Source: TWA4 sp964613155 (GTDB lineage Bacteria; Bacillota; Clostridia; Lachnospirales; Lachnospiraceae). Taken from it: a stretch of 19,350 nucleotides of DNA. The position numbers and the translations under genes are program-made. The DNA is taken from the NCBI GenBank assembly GCA_964613155.1, contig CAZTHP010000053.1:1-19350 (forward strand), read 5' to 3'. Shown here in pieces: positions 1 through 8,403 of the stretch. The notes beneath the pieces were generated by a model that was not told where the DNA came from, searched no databases, and worked only from the letters and a program-made list of their open reading frames with translations. Every line of letters starts with the position of its first letter. Positions within the stretch are counted from its first letter, which is position 1.

Positions 1-2
1 TG

Positions 3-92
3 TATCGTCAGTTAATTCGATTAGGCATGGAAGAAATGCAGAAACGAGAAGAATTGCAAAAATTGAAAGAAAAGAACGGTTTGGACGAGTAG
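3..92 (+). CDS. C-terminal end of an unidentified upstream gene (partial)
   Basis: An open frame enters from the left edge and ends at the TAG at 90-92, giving 29 residues ending in NGLDE. The tail is highly charged, rich in Glu, Lys and Gln, and probably helical (EEMQKREELQKLKEKNG). I do not recognise the family and the fragment is too short to assign. It is read as the end of a real gene because it is codon-like, on the same strand as everything downstream, and followed by a 246-base non-coding leader. Whether it belongs to the polysaccharide locus, for example as a regulator ahead of it, cannot be told from this window. Confidence 0.45.
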   Translation, partial: YRQLIRLGMEEMQKREELQKLKEKNGLDE

Positions 93-338
93 GAGAAGTG
101 GGAAGAGAGGGAAGGATCGGCTGTTTGGGTCTAAATCTGAGAACATTTCAAAGGATATGAAAAACTGTATTTTAATCGGTGAGAAATGATAATGCAGAAA
201 TTGGAATAATAATCTGGGTGCTCTACAAAAAGATACATCAACTATTTGCTTAGATAAAGAGGCTCTACAATCAGATTGGCTTTTAATCATGTGAAGTATC
301 ATTTGATAAACAAATAGATATGTAGGGATATTAATAAT
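93..338 (+). promoter_or_regulatory. Leader region upstream of the polysaccharide operon
   Basis: This 246-base stretch has no convincing gene and is the only sizeable gap ahead of the 12-gene operon, so the operon promoter probably lies here. A weak sigma-70-like candidate is TTGGAA (201-206), a 17-base spacer, and TACAAA (224-229). The 9-mer GCTCTACAA occurs twice, at 220-228 and 262-270, 42 bases apart or about four helical turns. That spacing would suit a dimeric regulator or paired RNA elements. I see no strong intrinsic terminator, riboswitch or JUMPstart-like element. Promoter placement is tentative. Confidence 0.3.
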
Positions 339-1712
339 ATGAAAGAAAAAAGAAAAAATGATTTTAAAAAAAAGTTATTAAAACAAAATTATAAAATTTT
401 GACGATAGGGCTAGCTTTTTTTACTTCAATATGTTTATGGTTATATATTTTGCAATTGATTAACGGAAAGATATCTATAGATTATATCCCAATGTTGTGT
501 GTGGGTATTGTATTTGTTGCAATTTATTGTTTTTTTGCAAAGATATATCAGGCACACAAAATTGGGATGTATCGCTTAACAGAATTAGTATATTTCCAAA
601 TACTCTCATATGGAATTGCAGATTTTATTTTATTATTAGAAGCAGTGATTTGGTATCATAAATTTTCTTTGAGAATGCTTGCCGCATGCTGTGTATCTTT
701 GATTATACAAATCGCTTTTGTTGTAATCATTGTGTTTGTAAGTAATCGTATTTTTGTCAAAATAGATGTTCCGCGAGAAATCTTGATTATATATGGAAAA
801 GAGGATTATAAAGTTTTTCTGAATAAATTTTATGAAAAAAACAAACGTTATCATGTTTATGGATGTTATCAAGATTCAGTATCTATGGATTTGTTAATGG
901 ATAAGATTTCAAAATGTGAGAATGTTTATTTATATGAAGTGAAAAAAGATGTCAGAAAAGAATTGGTAATATATTGTCATTCTATTGGAAAGGACATTTA
1001 TATTACACAGGATATTGATAATTTGATTACAATGGGATTTGATATTTCCCATACATTTGATACTCCACTGATTCATACTAAGAAAGAGCTAGTGAAATGG
1101 TATTATCCAATTTTTAAAAGAGTAATGGATATTGTATGTTCTGGAATTGGTCTATGTGTTTCTTTACCAATACTTGTGATTACGGCTGCAAGTATTAAAC
1201 TTTATGATGGGGGACCTGTTTTTTATACGCAGGTGAGATTAACGAAAAATCATAAAAAATTTACTATTTATAAATTCAGAAGTATGGTTGCAAATGCGGA
1301 AAAACAGGGAATTCGCCTGGCTTCCCAAAATGACGATCGTATTACTCCTGTAGGAAAGATTATCCGAAGATTTCGTATTGATGAATTACCTCAATTGATC
1401 AATATTTTAAAAGGTGATATGTCATTAGTTGGACCGCGTCCAGAGAGACCTGAAATAGAAGAACTGTATTTAAAGGAATTACCAGAATTTGGGTTACGTC
1501 TAGGGGTTAAGGCAGGTTTAACAGGATATGCACAGGTATTTGGTAAATACAATACAACACCTCTGGATAAGTTAAAATTGGATTTGTTGTACATTAATCA
1601 GCAATCTATTTTCTTGGATTTTAAAATTATATTGTATACGATAAAAATTATTTTTATTCCAGAATCGACACAAGGAATTGAGAATGGAAAAATAACGGCA
1701 GGCAATAGATAG
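339..1712 (+). CDS. Undecaprenyl-phosphate sugar-1-phosphate transferase (initiating polyprenyl phosphate phosphotransferase)
   Basis: This enzyme starts the repeat unit by moving a sugar-1-phosphate from a UDP-sugar onto undecaprenyl phosphate at the cytoplasmic membrane. The 457 residues match the long WbaP/CpsE type. About four N-terminal membrane helices (residues ~20-140) and a degenerate nucleotide-binding-like middle (~145-245) precede the catalytic bacterial sugar transferase domain (~257-457). That domain shows a re-entrant hydrophobic helix starting KRVMDIVCSG, then GPVFYTQVRL, KFRSM (312-316), the Asp-Glu dyad D348-E349 in DELPQ, GPRPE (365-369) and GLTGYAQV. The start ATG has AGGGA at 324-328. 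It is the first gene of the operon, and its position agrees with its role. The exact sugar (glucose, galactose or an N-acetylamino sugar) cannot be read from sequence. The N-terminal half is unusually A+T-rich. Confidence 0.95.
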   Translation: MKEKRKNDFKKKLLKQNYKILTIGLAFFTSICLWLYILQLINGKISIDYIPMLCVGIVFVAIYCFFAKIYQAHKIGMYRLTELVYFQILSYGIADFILLLEAVIWYHKFSLRMLAACCVSLIIQIAFVVIIVFVSNRIFVKIDVPREILIIYGKEDYKVFLNKFYEKNKRYHVYGCYQDSVSMDLLMDKISKCENVYLYEVKKDVRKELVIYCHSIGKDIYITQDIDNLITMGFDISHTFDTPLIHTKKELVKWYYPIFKRVMDIVCSGIGLCVSLPILVITAASIKLYDGGPVFYTQVRLTKNHKKFTIYKFRSMVANAEKQGIRLASQNDDRITPVGKIIRRFRIDELPQLINILKGDMSLVGPRPERPEIEELYLKELPEFGLRLGVKAGLTGYAQVFGKYNTTPLDKLKLDLLYINQQSIFLDFKIILYTIKIIFIPESTQGIENGKITAGNR

Positions 1713-1728
1713 TGGAGAAAGAGCAGAC

Positions 1729-2505
1729 ATGTTGGTAAGTGTAATTATGCCTACATATAATTGTGAAAAATTTATTGAACAGTCGATTAAAACTGTTTTG
1801 AATCAGACTTTAACGGATTGGGAACTTCAAATAGTAGATGATTGCAGTACCGATCATACTTATGAAGTCGTGAAACCCTATGTCGAGAAATATTCTCAGA
1901 TTCATTATATTTGTTTAAGTCAGAATAGTGGTCCGGCAGTTGCACGTACAGAAGCAATTAAAAGGGCAAAAGGAAAATATATTGCATTTTTAGATAGTGA
2001 TGATTTGTGGAAACCGGATAAATTGGAGAGACAAGTTCAATTTATGGAAAAAACGGGAACATTATTCACATGTACGGCTTATGCACAGATGGATGAACAA
2101 GGGGATTTATTTGATACTGTTTGTCTCCCGCCGTTAAAAACGGATTATCGAAAAATGCTTCGTTTGTCTAATCCTATTGGCAATTTGACGGTTATGTATA
2201 ATCAAGAAGTGTTGGGAAAGTATGAAGTTCCTTGCATCCAAAAACGAAATGACTTTGCTTTATGGCTGCGCATTTTGAAAAATGTTCCATATTGTGTGGG
2301 AATGCAGGATGTTTTAGCAGTTTATCGAGTTCGAAAAAATTCGGTGAGCAGCAATAAATTAAAGCAGGCAAAGTATCATTGGCAATTATATTATGACATT
2401 GAAAAACTGGGATTTTTGCACAGTTTGTATGCAATGTTTTGTTGGATCTGGGTTAAAGGAACAGGATTTGGATTGAAGCGAACAAAATTAAATAAATTGC
2501 AATAA
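1729..2505 (+). CDS. Family 2 glycosyltransferase
   Basis: A cytoplasmic GT-A fold glycosyltransferase of 258 residues that probably adds one sugar to the lipid-linked repeat unit. The N-terminus carries the GT2 signature VSVIMPTYNCEKFIEQSI, followed by QIVDDCSTD, NSGPAVARTEAI, and the metal/nucleotide-sugar DXD-type motif DSDD at residues 89-92. A later RNDFALWLRIL segment matches the usual acceptor-side region. The length is at the short end for GT2 enzymes, and there is no clear C-terminal membrane anchor. The ATG has GGAGA at 1714-1718. It follows the initiating transferase by 16 bases, so it may add the second sugar, although gene order is only a weak guide. Donor and linkage are unknown. 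Confidence 0.92.
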   Translation: MLVSVIMPTYNCEKFIEQSIKTVLNQTLTDWELQIVDDCSTDHTYEVVKPYVEKYSQIHYICLSQNSGPAVARTEAIKRAKGKYIAFLDSDDLWKPDKLERQVQFMEKTGTLFTCTAYAQMDEQGDLFDTVCLPPLKTDYRKMLRLSNPIGNLTVMYNQEVLGKYEVPCIQKRNDFALWLRILKNVPYCVGMQDVLAVYRVRKNSVSSNKLKQAKYHWQLYYDIEKLGFLHSLYAMFCWIWVKGTGFGLKRTKLNKLQ

Positions 2506-2515
2506 AGGGAAAGAA

Positions 2516-3604
2516 ATGTCTGATTGTAAAATAGGGATATGCGGTCATTTTGGCGGTACAAAGGAATTTTTAGATGGACAAACAATTAAAACGAAAGTGA
2601 TTACAGAAGAATTGCGAAAACAATTTAGAACAGAACAGCTTATAACGGTAGACACCTATGGCGGTATAAAAGTTCTGGTAAAGTGTTTGCGGGCATTGTT
2701 TAGTTGTTTGCGTTGCTGTGAAAATATTATTATTTTACCTGCACATAAAAGCGTTAGAGTTTTTTCTCCATTTTTGGTAGGGTTCAATCGTTTATTTAAA
2801 AGAAAATTACATTACATAGTAATTGGAGGATGGCTTCCTGTTTTTCTTAAAAAGAAACCTGTTTTAAAAATGTGTTTAAAAAAATTTGATCATATTTATG
2901 TCGAAACAAAAACGATGAAAACTGCATTAGAAAAGCAGGGATTTAAGAATATAGTAGTCATGCCAAATTGTAAAAAAATCAGGATTTTAGAAATAGAAGA
3001 CTTAGAATCGCAAAAAAATCAGGAATATCGATTTTGTACCTTTTCAAGGGTGATGCGAGAGAAGGGAATTGAAATAGCGATTGAAGCCATTAAGATGGTG
3101 AACGAAAGACTTGAGACACCTTGTGCGAAATTAGATATTTATGGACAGATTGATAAAAAATATCAAACAGAATTTAAAGAAATAGAAAATAAGTTTCCAG
3201 ATGAAATTTGTTATAAAGGCAAAATTCCTTTCGATAAAAGTACGGAAGTATTAAAGGATTATTATGCGTTAGTATTTCCTACATTTTATGATGGAGAAGG
3301 ATTTGCAGGAACTTTATTAGATGCTATGGCAGCAGGTCTTCCAGTTATAGCTAGTGATTGGAAATATAATCGTGAAATTGTGATATCCAAGCAAACGGGA
3401 ATTCTTCTGGAAGATTGTACTTCTGAAAAATTAGCAGAAGCAATCATTTGGACAATTGAAAATTCAGCATCGTGGAACAAAATGCGTTATAGATGCATCG
3501 AAAATGCAAAAGAATATACACCAGAAAATGTGTTACAGCCTCTTATTGCACAATTACAGTTATCCGAGGTTGAATTATCGAATGAGGGAGCAGCGAAAAG
3601 GTGA
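2516..3604 (+). CDS. Family 4 glycosyltransferase (GT-B fold)
   Basis: A retaining-type GT4 enzyme of 362 residues, expected to act on the lipid-linked repeat unit at the inner face of the membrane. The C-terminal Rossmann half has FSRVMREKGIEIAIEAI, LDIYGQID, YKGKIPFD and the donor-binding stretch GEGFAGTLLDAMAAGLPVIA. The usual E-x7-E pair is E-x7-D here (E261, D269). From memory, similar EGFxGTxxDA motifs define a recurring GT4 subgroup in Firmicutes, so I read this as a subfamily trait and not as inactivation. The N-terminal half is divergent, with no clear GGxE motif but a glycine-rich GICGHFGG start. AAAGGGA at 2504-2510 precedes the ATG. The stop overlaps the next GTG start by 4 bases, suggesting translational coupling. 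Confidence 0.9.
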   Translation: MSDCKIGICGHFGGTKEFLDGQTIKTKVITEELRKQFRTEQLITVDTYGGIKVLVKCLRALFSCLRCCENIIILPAHKSVRVFSPFLVGFNRLFKRKLHYIVIGGWLPVFLKKKPVLKMCLKKFDHIYVETKTMKTALEKQGFKNIVVMPNCKKIRILEIEDLESQKNQEYRFCTFSRVMREKGIEIAIEAIKMVNERLETPCAKLDIYGQIDKKYQTEFKEIENKFPDEICYKGKIPFDKSTEVLKDYYALVFPTFYDGEGFAGTLLDAMAAGLPVIASDWKYNREIVISKQTGILLEDCTSEKLAEAIIWTIENSASWNKMRYRCIENAKEYTPENVLQPLIAQLQLSEVELSNEGAAKR

Positions 3605-4704
3605 AACGAGTTTTATGTATTACAGCCGGTATGAATACCGGGGGTGCAGAAACATTTTTGATGAAATTATATAGAAATCTAGATCGAACGCAGTATCAGA
3701 TGGACTTTTGTGTCGTTTCTAAAGAAAATTATTATGCGAAAGAGATTGAAGAAATGGGAGGAAGATTGTTTTTTATACCACTAAAATCAAAGCATCCGCT
3801 TCAATCTTTTTTTGCAATCAGAAATTTAGTCCAAAAGTATTCATTTGATATGGTAATGAGAGTTAACGAACATTCTCTTTCGACATTGGATTTAATCGCT
3901 GCAAAAAGTGGTGGAGCTAAGAAATTGATCATGCGATCGAGTAATGCTTCATCTGGTAGTACGTTTAAAATTATGTTGCATAAAATGTTTCGCATATTAC
4001 CGCAGATGATTCCAGATATCAAGTTAGCTCCTTCTGTATTAGCGGCAAAATATACATTTGGAGAACGAAGTGTTGATAGAAACGAAGTATTGATTTTGAA
4101 AAATGGATTAGATATTACAAAGTTTCAATTTTCACAGTTGTCAAGAGAAAACTATAGAAAAGAGCTTGGTGTGCAGAATCAATTGTTGATTGGTCATATT
4201 GGAAGATTTAGTACACAGAAAAATCATATGTTTTTATTGGATGTTTTTTATGAAATTCAGAAAAAATGTCCACGATCGACACTCATCTTAGTAGGCGATG
4301 GGGAATTAAAAGATGAAATTGTAAATAAGGCAAGAAGATTAGGGATATTTGAGAAATGTAAGTTTGTGGGGATTCGAAAAGATATTCCAGAACTACTTTC
4401 AGCCATGGATTTATTTTTATTTCCTTCTTTATTTGAAGGAATGCCTAATACTGTAATAGAAGCTCAAACAAATGGGCTCCCGTGCTTGCTTGCAGATTCT
4501 ATTACAAAAGAAGTAAAGCTTACACCTTTTGTTCAGATGTTGTCATTAAAAGATTCAGCAGAGAGATGGGCTGCTCAGGCGATAAAGTTTGCTGGCAAAG
4601 ATTGGGGAAGTCGAGAAGCTGCATCGGATTTGATGCGACAAAAAGGATATGACATTCAAGATAGTGTAAATCAATTTGTAGATTTGGTATTTCATGAAGA
4701 TTAA
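3601..4704 (+). CDS. Family 4 glycosyltransferase (EpsF/CapM-like)
   Basis: A second GT4 enzyme, 367 residues. The N-terminus has the glycine-rich acceptor-side motif TAGMNTGGAETFLMKL. The C-terminal half has LLIGHIGRFSTQKNHMFLLD, LILVGDGELKDEI, KFVGIRKDIPELLSAMDLFL and EGMPNTVIEAQTNGLPCLLA, with an intact E-x7-E pair (E279, E287). It resembles the B. subtilis EpsF/CapM group. The start is GTG at 3601 inside the stop of the preceding glycosyltransferase (GTGA overlap), with GGGAG at 3586-3590 as ribosome binding site. The MKRVLCITAGMN start fits the family well, which supports the GTG. Donor sugar and linkage cannot be assigned. Confidence 0.93.
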   Translation: MKRVLCITAGMNTGGAETFLMKLYRNLDRTQYQMDFCVVSKENYYAKEIEEMGGRLFFIPLKSKHPLQSFFAIRNLVQKYSFDMVMRVNEHSLSTLDLIAAKSGGAKKLIMRSSNASSGSTFKIMLHKMFRILPQMIPDIKLAPSVLAAKYTFGERSVDRNEVLILKNGLDITKFQFSQLSRENYRKELGVQNQLLIGHIGRFSTQKNHMFLLDVFYEIQKKCPRSTLILVGDGELKDEIVNKARRLGIFEKCKFVGIRKDIPELLSAMDLFLFPSLFEGMPNTVIEAQTNGLPCLLADSITKEVKLTPFVQMLSLKDSAERWAAQAIKFAGKDWGSREAASDLMRQKGYDIQDSVNQFVDLVFHED

Positions 4705-4718
4705 AAAGAGGAAGCAAA

Positions 4719-5900
4719 ATGGGTATCTATTTGTTTAATATCCTTTCAATACCGATATACCGTTTTTTTATAAAAGATAGAAAGAGTTTTATTATCCTTG
4801 TATCTGTTCAAATGTTTGCCATTATGGCATTACGAGATATTACAATCGGCTATGATCTGAAAAACTATGCAAATGGTTTTCAATATATCAGTACATTAAG
4901 CTTTACAGAGGTTTTATCGAAATTACGTGTTATTCAAACAGCAGATTTAATTTACCACTATTCTTATGAAAGTGGTTATGTAATATTGAATTGGATTGTT
5001 GCAAAATTAGGTTGTTCTTTTCATACGTTATTGGTGTTGCTTGCAGCTTTTAATATGCTTTCTTTTGGAGTGTTAATCTATCGATATTCTAAGATGCCAT
5101 GGCTTAGTTTTGTTTTACTATCGGGATTGAATATGTATGAATATGCATTTGGAATCTTACGTCAATCTTTGGCAGTCAGTATTGTGTTGTGGACAATCCC
5201 TTATATTCTAAAGAAAAAACGTCTGAAAGCTTGTTTGATCATATTATTGGCATTTTCAGTTCATCGAACATCGATAGTCTTTTTGGTATTACTGTTCTTT
5301 GTAGAAAAGCCGATTACCAGAAAAGTATTTCGAAATCAGATTTTATGTTGGGCAGGACTGCTATTGATCACACCTGTTTTATATGAAAGAGTGCTGTCTA
5401 AGATTTTGATTTTACTTGGGAAAAGTAAGTATGTCGATGTAGATTTTCGCTTAAATAATCAGATTCTTTTAATGGTAGGAATTGCAGTAATCCTTTATTT
5501 ATTTGTTGATTTCAATCATTTTGCAGCTAGACAGGAGCGGATGATCTTATGGGGATATTTGCTGTCCATACCATTAGAAATTGTAGGAATGTGTAATGAT
5601 AGTTTTGCGCGATCAATCGAGTATTACTATATTTTTGTTGTATTGTTGATACCAGCGGTGATAAGTACATATCAATTTCAAGTGAATGCTGAATTAGATG
5701 TGAGGAGTTCCTATGTTAATGCAAAGTGGAGTGCTGCTATTCGTTTATTTGTAACGATAGCAGTTGTATTATTGGTTGTTATGCTGATGTGTCATAGCCT
5801 TCAAAATTCTCCGTTAGTACCTTATCAATTTTATGGGAACAATGTAAACAGAGGGGAATATTTATGTTTGATAGAAAAGTCACAGCTCTTATCCAAATAG
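4719..5900 (+). CDS. EpsG-family membrane protein, probable polysaccharide (Wzy-type) polymerase
   Basis: A hydrophobic protein of 393 residues with roughly ten predicted membrane segments, no signal peptide and no soluble domain. The N-terminal signature of the EpsG family is present: ALRDITIGYDLKNYANGFQ (from residue ~37), followed by a YESGYVILNWIVAKLG loop-helix and later FGILRQSLAVSIVLW and FSVHRTSIVFLVLLFF. EpsG-type proteins take the role of the O-antigen/capsule polymerase, joining flipped repeat units on the outer face of the membrane. It is the only polymerase candidate in the operon, which also has a Wzx flippase and a Wzz/CpsC copolymerase, so the set is complete for a Wzx/Wzy pathway. 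It overlaps the next gene by 37 bases. AGAGGA precedes the ATG. Confidence 0.88.
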   Translation: MGIYLFNILSIPIYRFFIKDRKSFIILVSVQMFAIMALRDITIGYDLKNYANGFQYISTLSFTEVLSKLRVIQTADLIYHYSYESGYVILNWIVAKLGCSFHTLLVLLAAFNMLSFGVLIYRYSKMPWLSFVLLSGLNMYEYAFGILRQSLAVSIVLWTIPYILKKKRLKACLIILLAFSVHRTSIVFLVLLFFVEKPITRKVFRNQILCWAGLLLITPVLYERVLSKILILLGKSKYVDVDFRLNNQILLMVGIAVILYLFVDFNHFAARQERMILWGYLLSIPLEIVGMCNDSFARSIEYYYIFVVLLIPAVISTYQFQVNAELDVRSSYVNAKWSAAIRLFVTIAVVLLVVMLMCHSLQNSPLVPYQFYGNNVNRGEYLCLIEKSQLLSK

Positions 5901-6811
5901 GACAGAGATTTGTATTAGATAAAGATTATCGGCATGTTGTTTTAGCAGAGCATGGATTTTATCAGCAGATGGCAGATGAAGATTACTTAAAATTAATTTT
6001 TCAAGCAAAAATGAAAAAGCCGCTTTGTTTGGAAAAGCCTTCGACGTTTAATGAAAAGTTGCAGTGGCTAAAATTATACGATCGGCGTATAGAATATACG
6101 ACGATGGTTGATAAGTATCAAGTGCGAGAGTATATCACTCAAAAAATTGGTGCGAAGTATTTGATTCCCTTGCTTGGTGTTTGGAATACTCCTGATGAAA
6201 TTGATTTTGCACAGTTGCCAATGCAATTTGTTTTAAAGTGTAATCATAATTCTGGGCTTGGAATGTGCATCTGCCGAGATAAAAATCAGCTTGATCTGGT
6301 TCAGGTGAAAAAACGTTTGAACAAAGGTCTGAAAGAAGACTATTATCAAAAATATCGCGAATGGCCTTATCAGGATGTTGAGAGAAAAATTATTGCTGAA
6401 GAATATTTGAAAGATGAAAGACAGGCAGAAGGTATTATTGATTATAAAATACACAATTTTAATGGTATTCCGAAGATGATCCTTGTTTGTAAAAACAGAT
6501 TTCAGCAAGGTGGTATGACAGAAGACTTTTTTGATGTTGATTGGAAGCATTTGAATGTAGCTAGAAAAAAACATCAAAATGCACCAGAATATCCTGAAAA
6601 ACCTAAAAAACTAGATGAAATGCTGAAGTTATCTCAAATTCTATCGGAAAATATTCCGTTTTTAAGAACGGACTTTTACGAAGTAGATGGAAAAATATAC
6701 TTTGGTGAACTTACATTTTTTCCAGCGTCGGGTTTAGAAGGATTTATACCACAAGAGTGGGATGAACAGATGGGAAGATGGCTGAGACTTCCAGATTTCG
6801 ATAGGATTTAA
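5864..6811 (+). CDS. TupA-like ATP-grasp family protein
   Basis: A cytoplasmic 315-residue protein resembling the TupA-like ATP-grasp family found in polysaccharide loci. Recognisable parts are PSTFNEKLQWLKLYDRR (59-75), DKYQVREY (83-90), QFVLKCNHNSGLG with probable ATP-binding Lys125, WPYQDVERKIIAEEYL (167-182), IDYKIHNFNGIPK, and RTDFYEVDGKIYFGELTF (268-285). D270 and E282 are candidates for Mg-ATP ligands. ATP-grasp enzymes usually form amide or peptide bonds through an acyl-phosphate. The family is named after TupA of the Bacillus halodurans teichuronopeptide system. The substrate here is unknown. A uronate carboxyl is attractive, since the operon makes UDP-uronates, but some members are annotated as glycosyltransferase-like. 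The ATG has GAGGGG at 5851-5856, and the start lies 37 bases inside the polymerase gene. Confidence 0.87.
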   Translation: MFDRKVTALIQIGQRFVLDKDYRHVVLAEHGFYQQMADEDYLKLIFQAKMKKPLCLEKPSTFNEKLQWLKLYDRRIEYTTMVDKYQVREYITQKIGAKYLIPLLGVWNTPDEIDFAQLPMQFVLKCNHNSGLGMCICRDKNQLDLVQVKKRLNKGLKEDYYQKYREWPYQDVERKIIAEEYLKDERQAEGIIDYKIHNFNGIPKMILVCKNRFQQGGMTEDFFDVDWKHLNVARKKHQNAPEYPEKPKKLDEMLKLSQILSENIPFLRTDFYEVDGKIYFGELTFFPASGLEGFIPQEWDEQMGRWLRLPDFDRI

Positions 6812-6888
6812 AAAAGGATGGAAACGTTTAATAAAATTTGGAGGAAATTTGGGTTAATTCTGAGCTGTTAAAAACTAGGATAAATTTT

Positions 6889-8403
6889 ATGACAAGAAAG
6901 AAAAAATTGTTTTTAAACACAACGATTTCTCTGATAAATCAGATTATTACTTTAGTCTGTGGCTTTATTTTACCAAAACTATTTTTAACTTATTATGGTT
7001 CAGCAGTAAATGGTTTAGTATCTTCTATCACACAATTTTTAGGTTTTATATCTCTATGTGAATGTGGAGTCGGTGCTGTTGTACAGTCAGCATTATACAA
7101 ACCATTATCAGAGAAAGATGATCGAGAAATTAGTAAAATTATTATTTCAGCAGAGAGTTTTTTTCGAAAAGTTGCTGGTATTTTAGTTTTTTATACCTTT
7201 ATTTTGATGGTCGGGTATCCGTTTATTACACTTAATAAGTTCGACTATCTTTATACAATGGGATTGATATTTGTCATTTCGATTCAATCTTTTATGCAAT
7301 ATTATTTTGGAATGACATACCGTTTATTATTGAATGCAGATCAAAAGGCTTTTATTCAACTGGGAACACATTGTTTAACTGTGATAGGGAATACAATAGC
7401 CTGTATTTTTTTAATGACAAAAGGTGCACCGGTTCAGATTGTAAAATTAACAACATCACTTATTTTTATGATCCAACCATTAGTCTTTACGCTTTATGTC
7501 AGAAGAAATTATCGGATTGATCGTTCTATTGTATTGACCGAAGAACCTATTAAACAAAAATGGAATGGATTGGCACAGCATATAGCAACGGTAGTTCTTG
7601 GAAATACCGATTCGATTGTACTTACATTGTTTTCAACTTTGGAAAATGTATCAATTTATGCTGTATATAGTTTGATTCTTACCGGGGTTAAACAAATTAT
7701 TACTTCTTTAACCGCAGGAATTTCTGCGATGATGGGGAACATGTTGGCGAAAAAAGAGTATCGCCTATTAAATGAAACCTTTTCGCGTTTTGAATGGATG
7801 ATGCATACTGCAGTGACTTTGGTATTTACAGCAGCTGGGATTTTAGTCGTTCCTTTTGTACAAGTGTACACCTGTAATGTAACCGATGCGAATTATACTG
7901 TTCCAATCTTTGCACTCATACTTACATTAGCGCAGGGGATGTATTGTTTAAGACTTCCATACAATATCATGATTCTTGCAGCGGGGCATTATAAACAGAC
8001 ACAATTTAGCGCAATCTGTGAAGCTTTCCTAAATATTGCGATATCGGTTCTTTGCGTATTCCATTTTGGTTTGATTGGAGTCGCAGCAGGAACATTGATC
8101 GCAATGTTATATCGTACGGGATATTTTGTATGGTATTTATCTAAAAATATTATAAATAGAAATTTACTTTGCTTTATAAAACATTTACTGGTGGATATGG
8201 TCAGTGTATTAATCATGTGGATTACAGTATTCGGATTAAGAATTACATTAGAGCAGATATCATATATCGCCTGGTTATACATGGCAATAAAAGTTTTTAC
8301 TGTTTGTGCACTGGAATGTGTAGGGATTAATTTAATCTTTTATAGGCAGGAAATGAGACAAATGTTGTTACGATGGGAGAAAAAAATAAATGGGAACAAT
8401 TAA
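6889..8403 (+). CDS. Wzx-type repeat-unit flippase (MOP superfamily)
   Basis: An integral membrane protein of 504 residues with about 12-14 hydrophobic helices and a Lys-rich N-terminus (MTRKKKLFLNT). It belongs to the polysaccharide exporter branch of the MOP superfamily: LINQIITLVCGFILPKLFLT opens the first helix, and YGSAVNGLVSSITQFLGF is characteristic of the second helix region. It should flip the undecaprenyl-linked repeat unit to the outer face for polymerisation. I chose the ATG at 6889 because AGGA lies at 6877-6880 with 8-base spacing. An in-frame TTG at 6838 would add 17 residues (EEIWVNSELLKTRINF) but has no good ribosome binding site. The 77-base gap before it is the largest inside the first nine genes. 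It overlaps the next gene by 14 bases. Confidence 0.92.
   Translation: MTRKKKLFLNTTISLINQIITLVCGFILPKLFLTYYGSAVNGLVSSITQFLGFISLCECGVGAVVQSALYKPLSEKDDREISKIIISAESFFRKVAGILVFYTFILMVGYPFITLNKFDYLYTMGLIFVISIQSFMQYYFGMTYRLLLNADQKAFIQLGTHCLTVIGNTIACIFLMTKGAPVQIVKLTTSLIFMIQPLVFTLYVRRNYRIDRSIVLTEEPIKQKWNGLAQHIATVVLGNTDSIVLTLFSTLENVSIYAVYSLILTGVKQIITSLTAGISAMMGNMLAKKEYRLLNETFSRFEWMMHTAVTLVFTAAGILVVPFVQVYTCNVTDANYTVPIFALILTLAQGMYCLRLPYNIMILAAGHYKQTQFSAICEAFLNIAISVLCVFHFGLIGVAAGTLIAMLYRTGYFVWYLSKNIINRNLLCFIKHLLVDMVSVLIMWITVFGLRITLEQISYIAWLYMAIKVFTVCALECVGINLIFYRQEMRQMLLRWEKKINGNN

Noticed and set aside
21..302. Minus-strand ORF of 93 codons over the operon leader
   Set aside because: It is Phe/Leu-rich low-complexity sequence with no ribosome binding site, antisense to the upstream gene's tail and the A+T-rich leader.
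6233..6577. Minus-strand ORF of 114 codons opposite the ATP-grasp gene
   Set aside because: It is a shadow of a well-supported sense gene, with a hydrophobic Phe/Ile-rich composition, no recognisable motif and no neighbouring minus-strand genes.
6818..6888. Tiny ORF METFNKIWRKFGLILSC (6818-6871) and the TTG start at 6838 before the flippase
   Set aside because: The purine run touches the ATG, too close for a ribosome binding site, and TTG 6838 also lacks a good one. ATG 6889 with AGGA at 6877-6880 fits the flippase family start.
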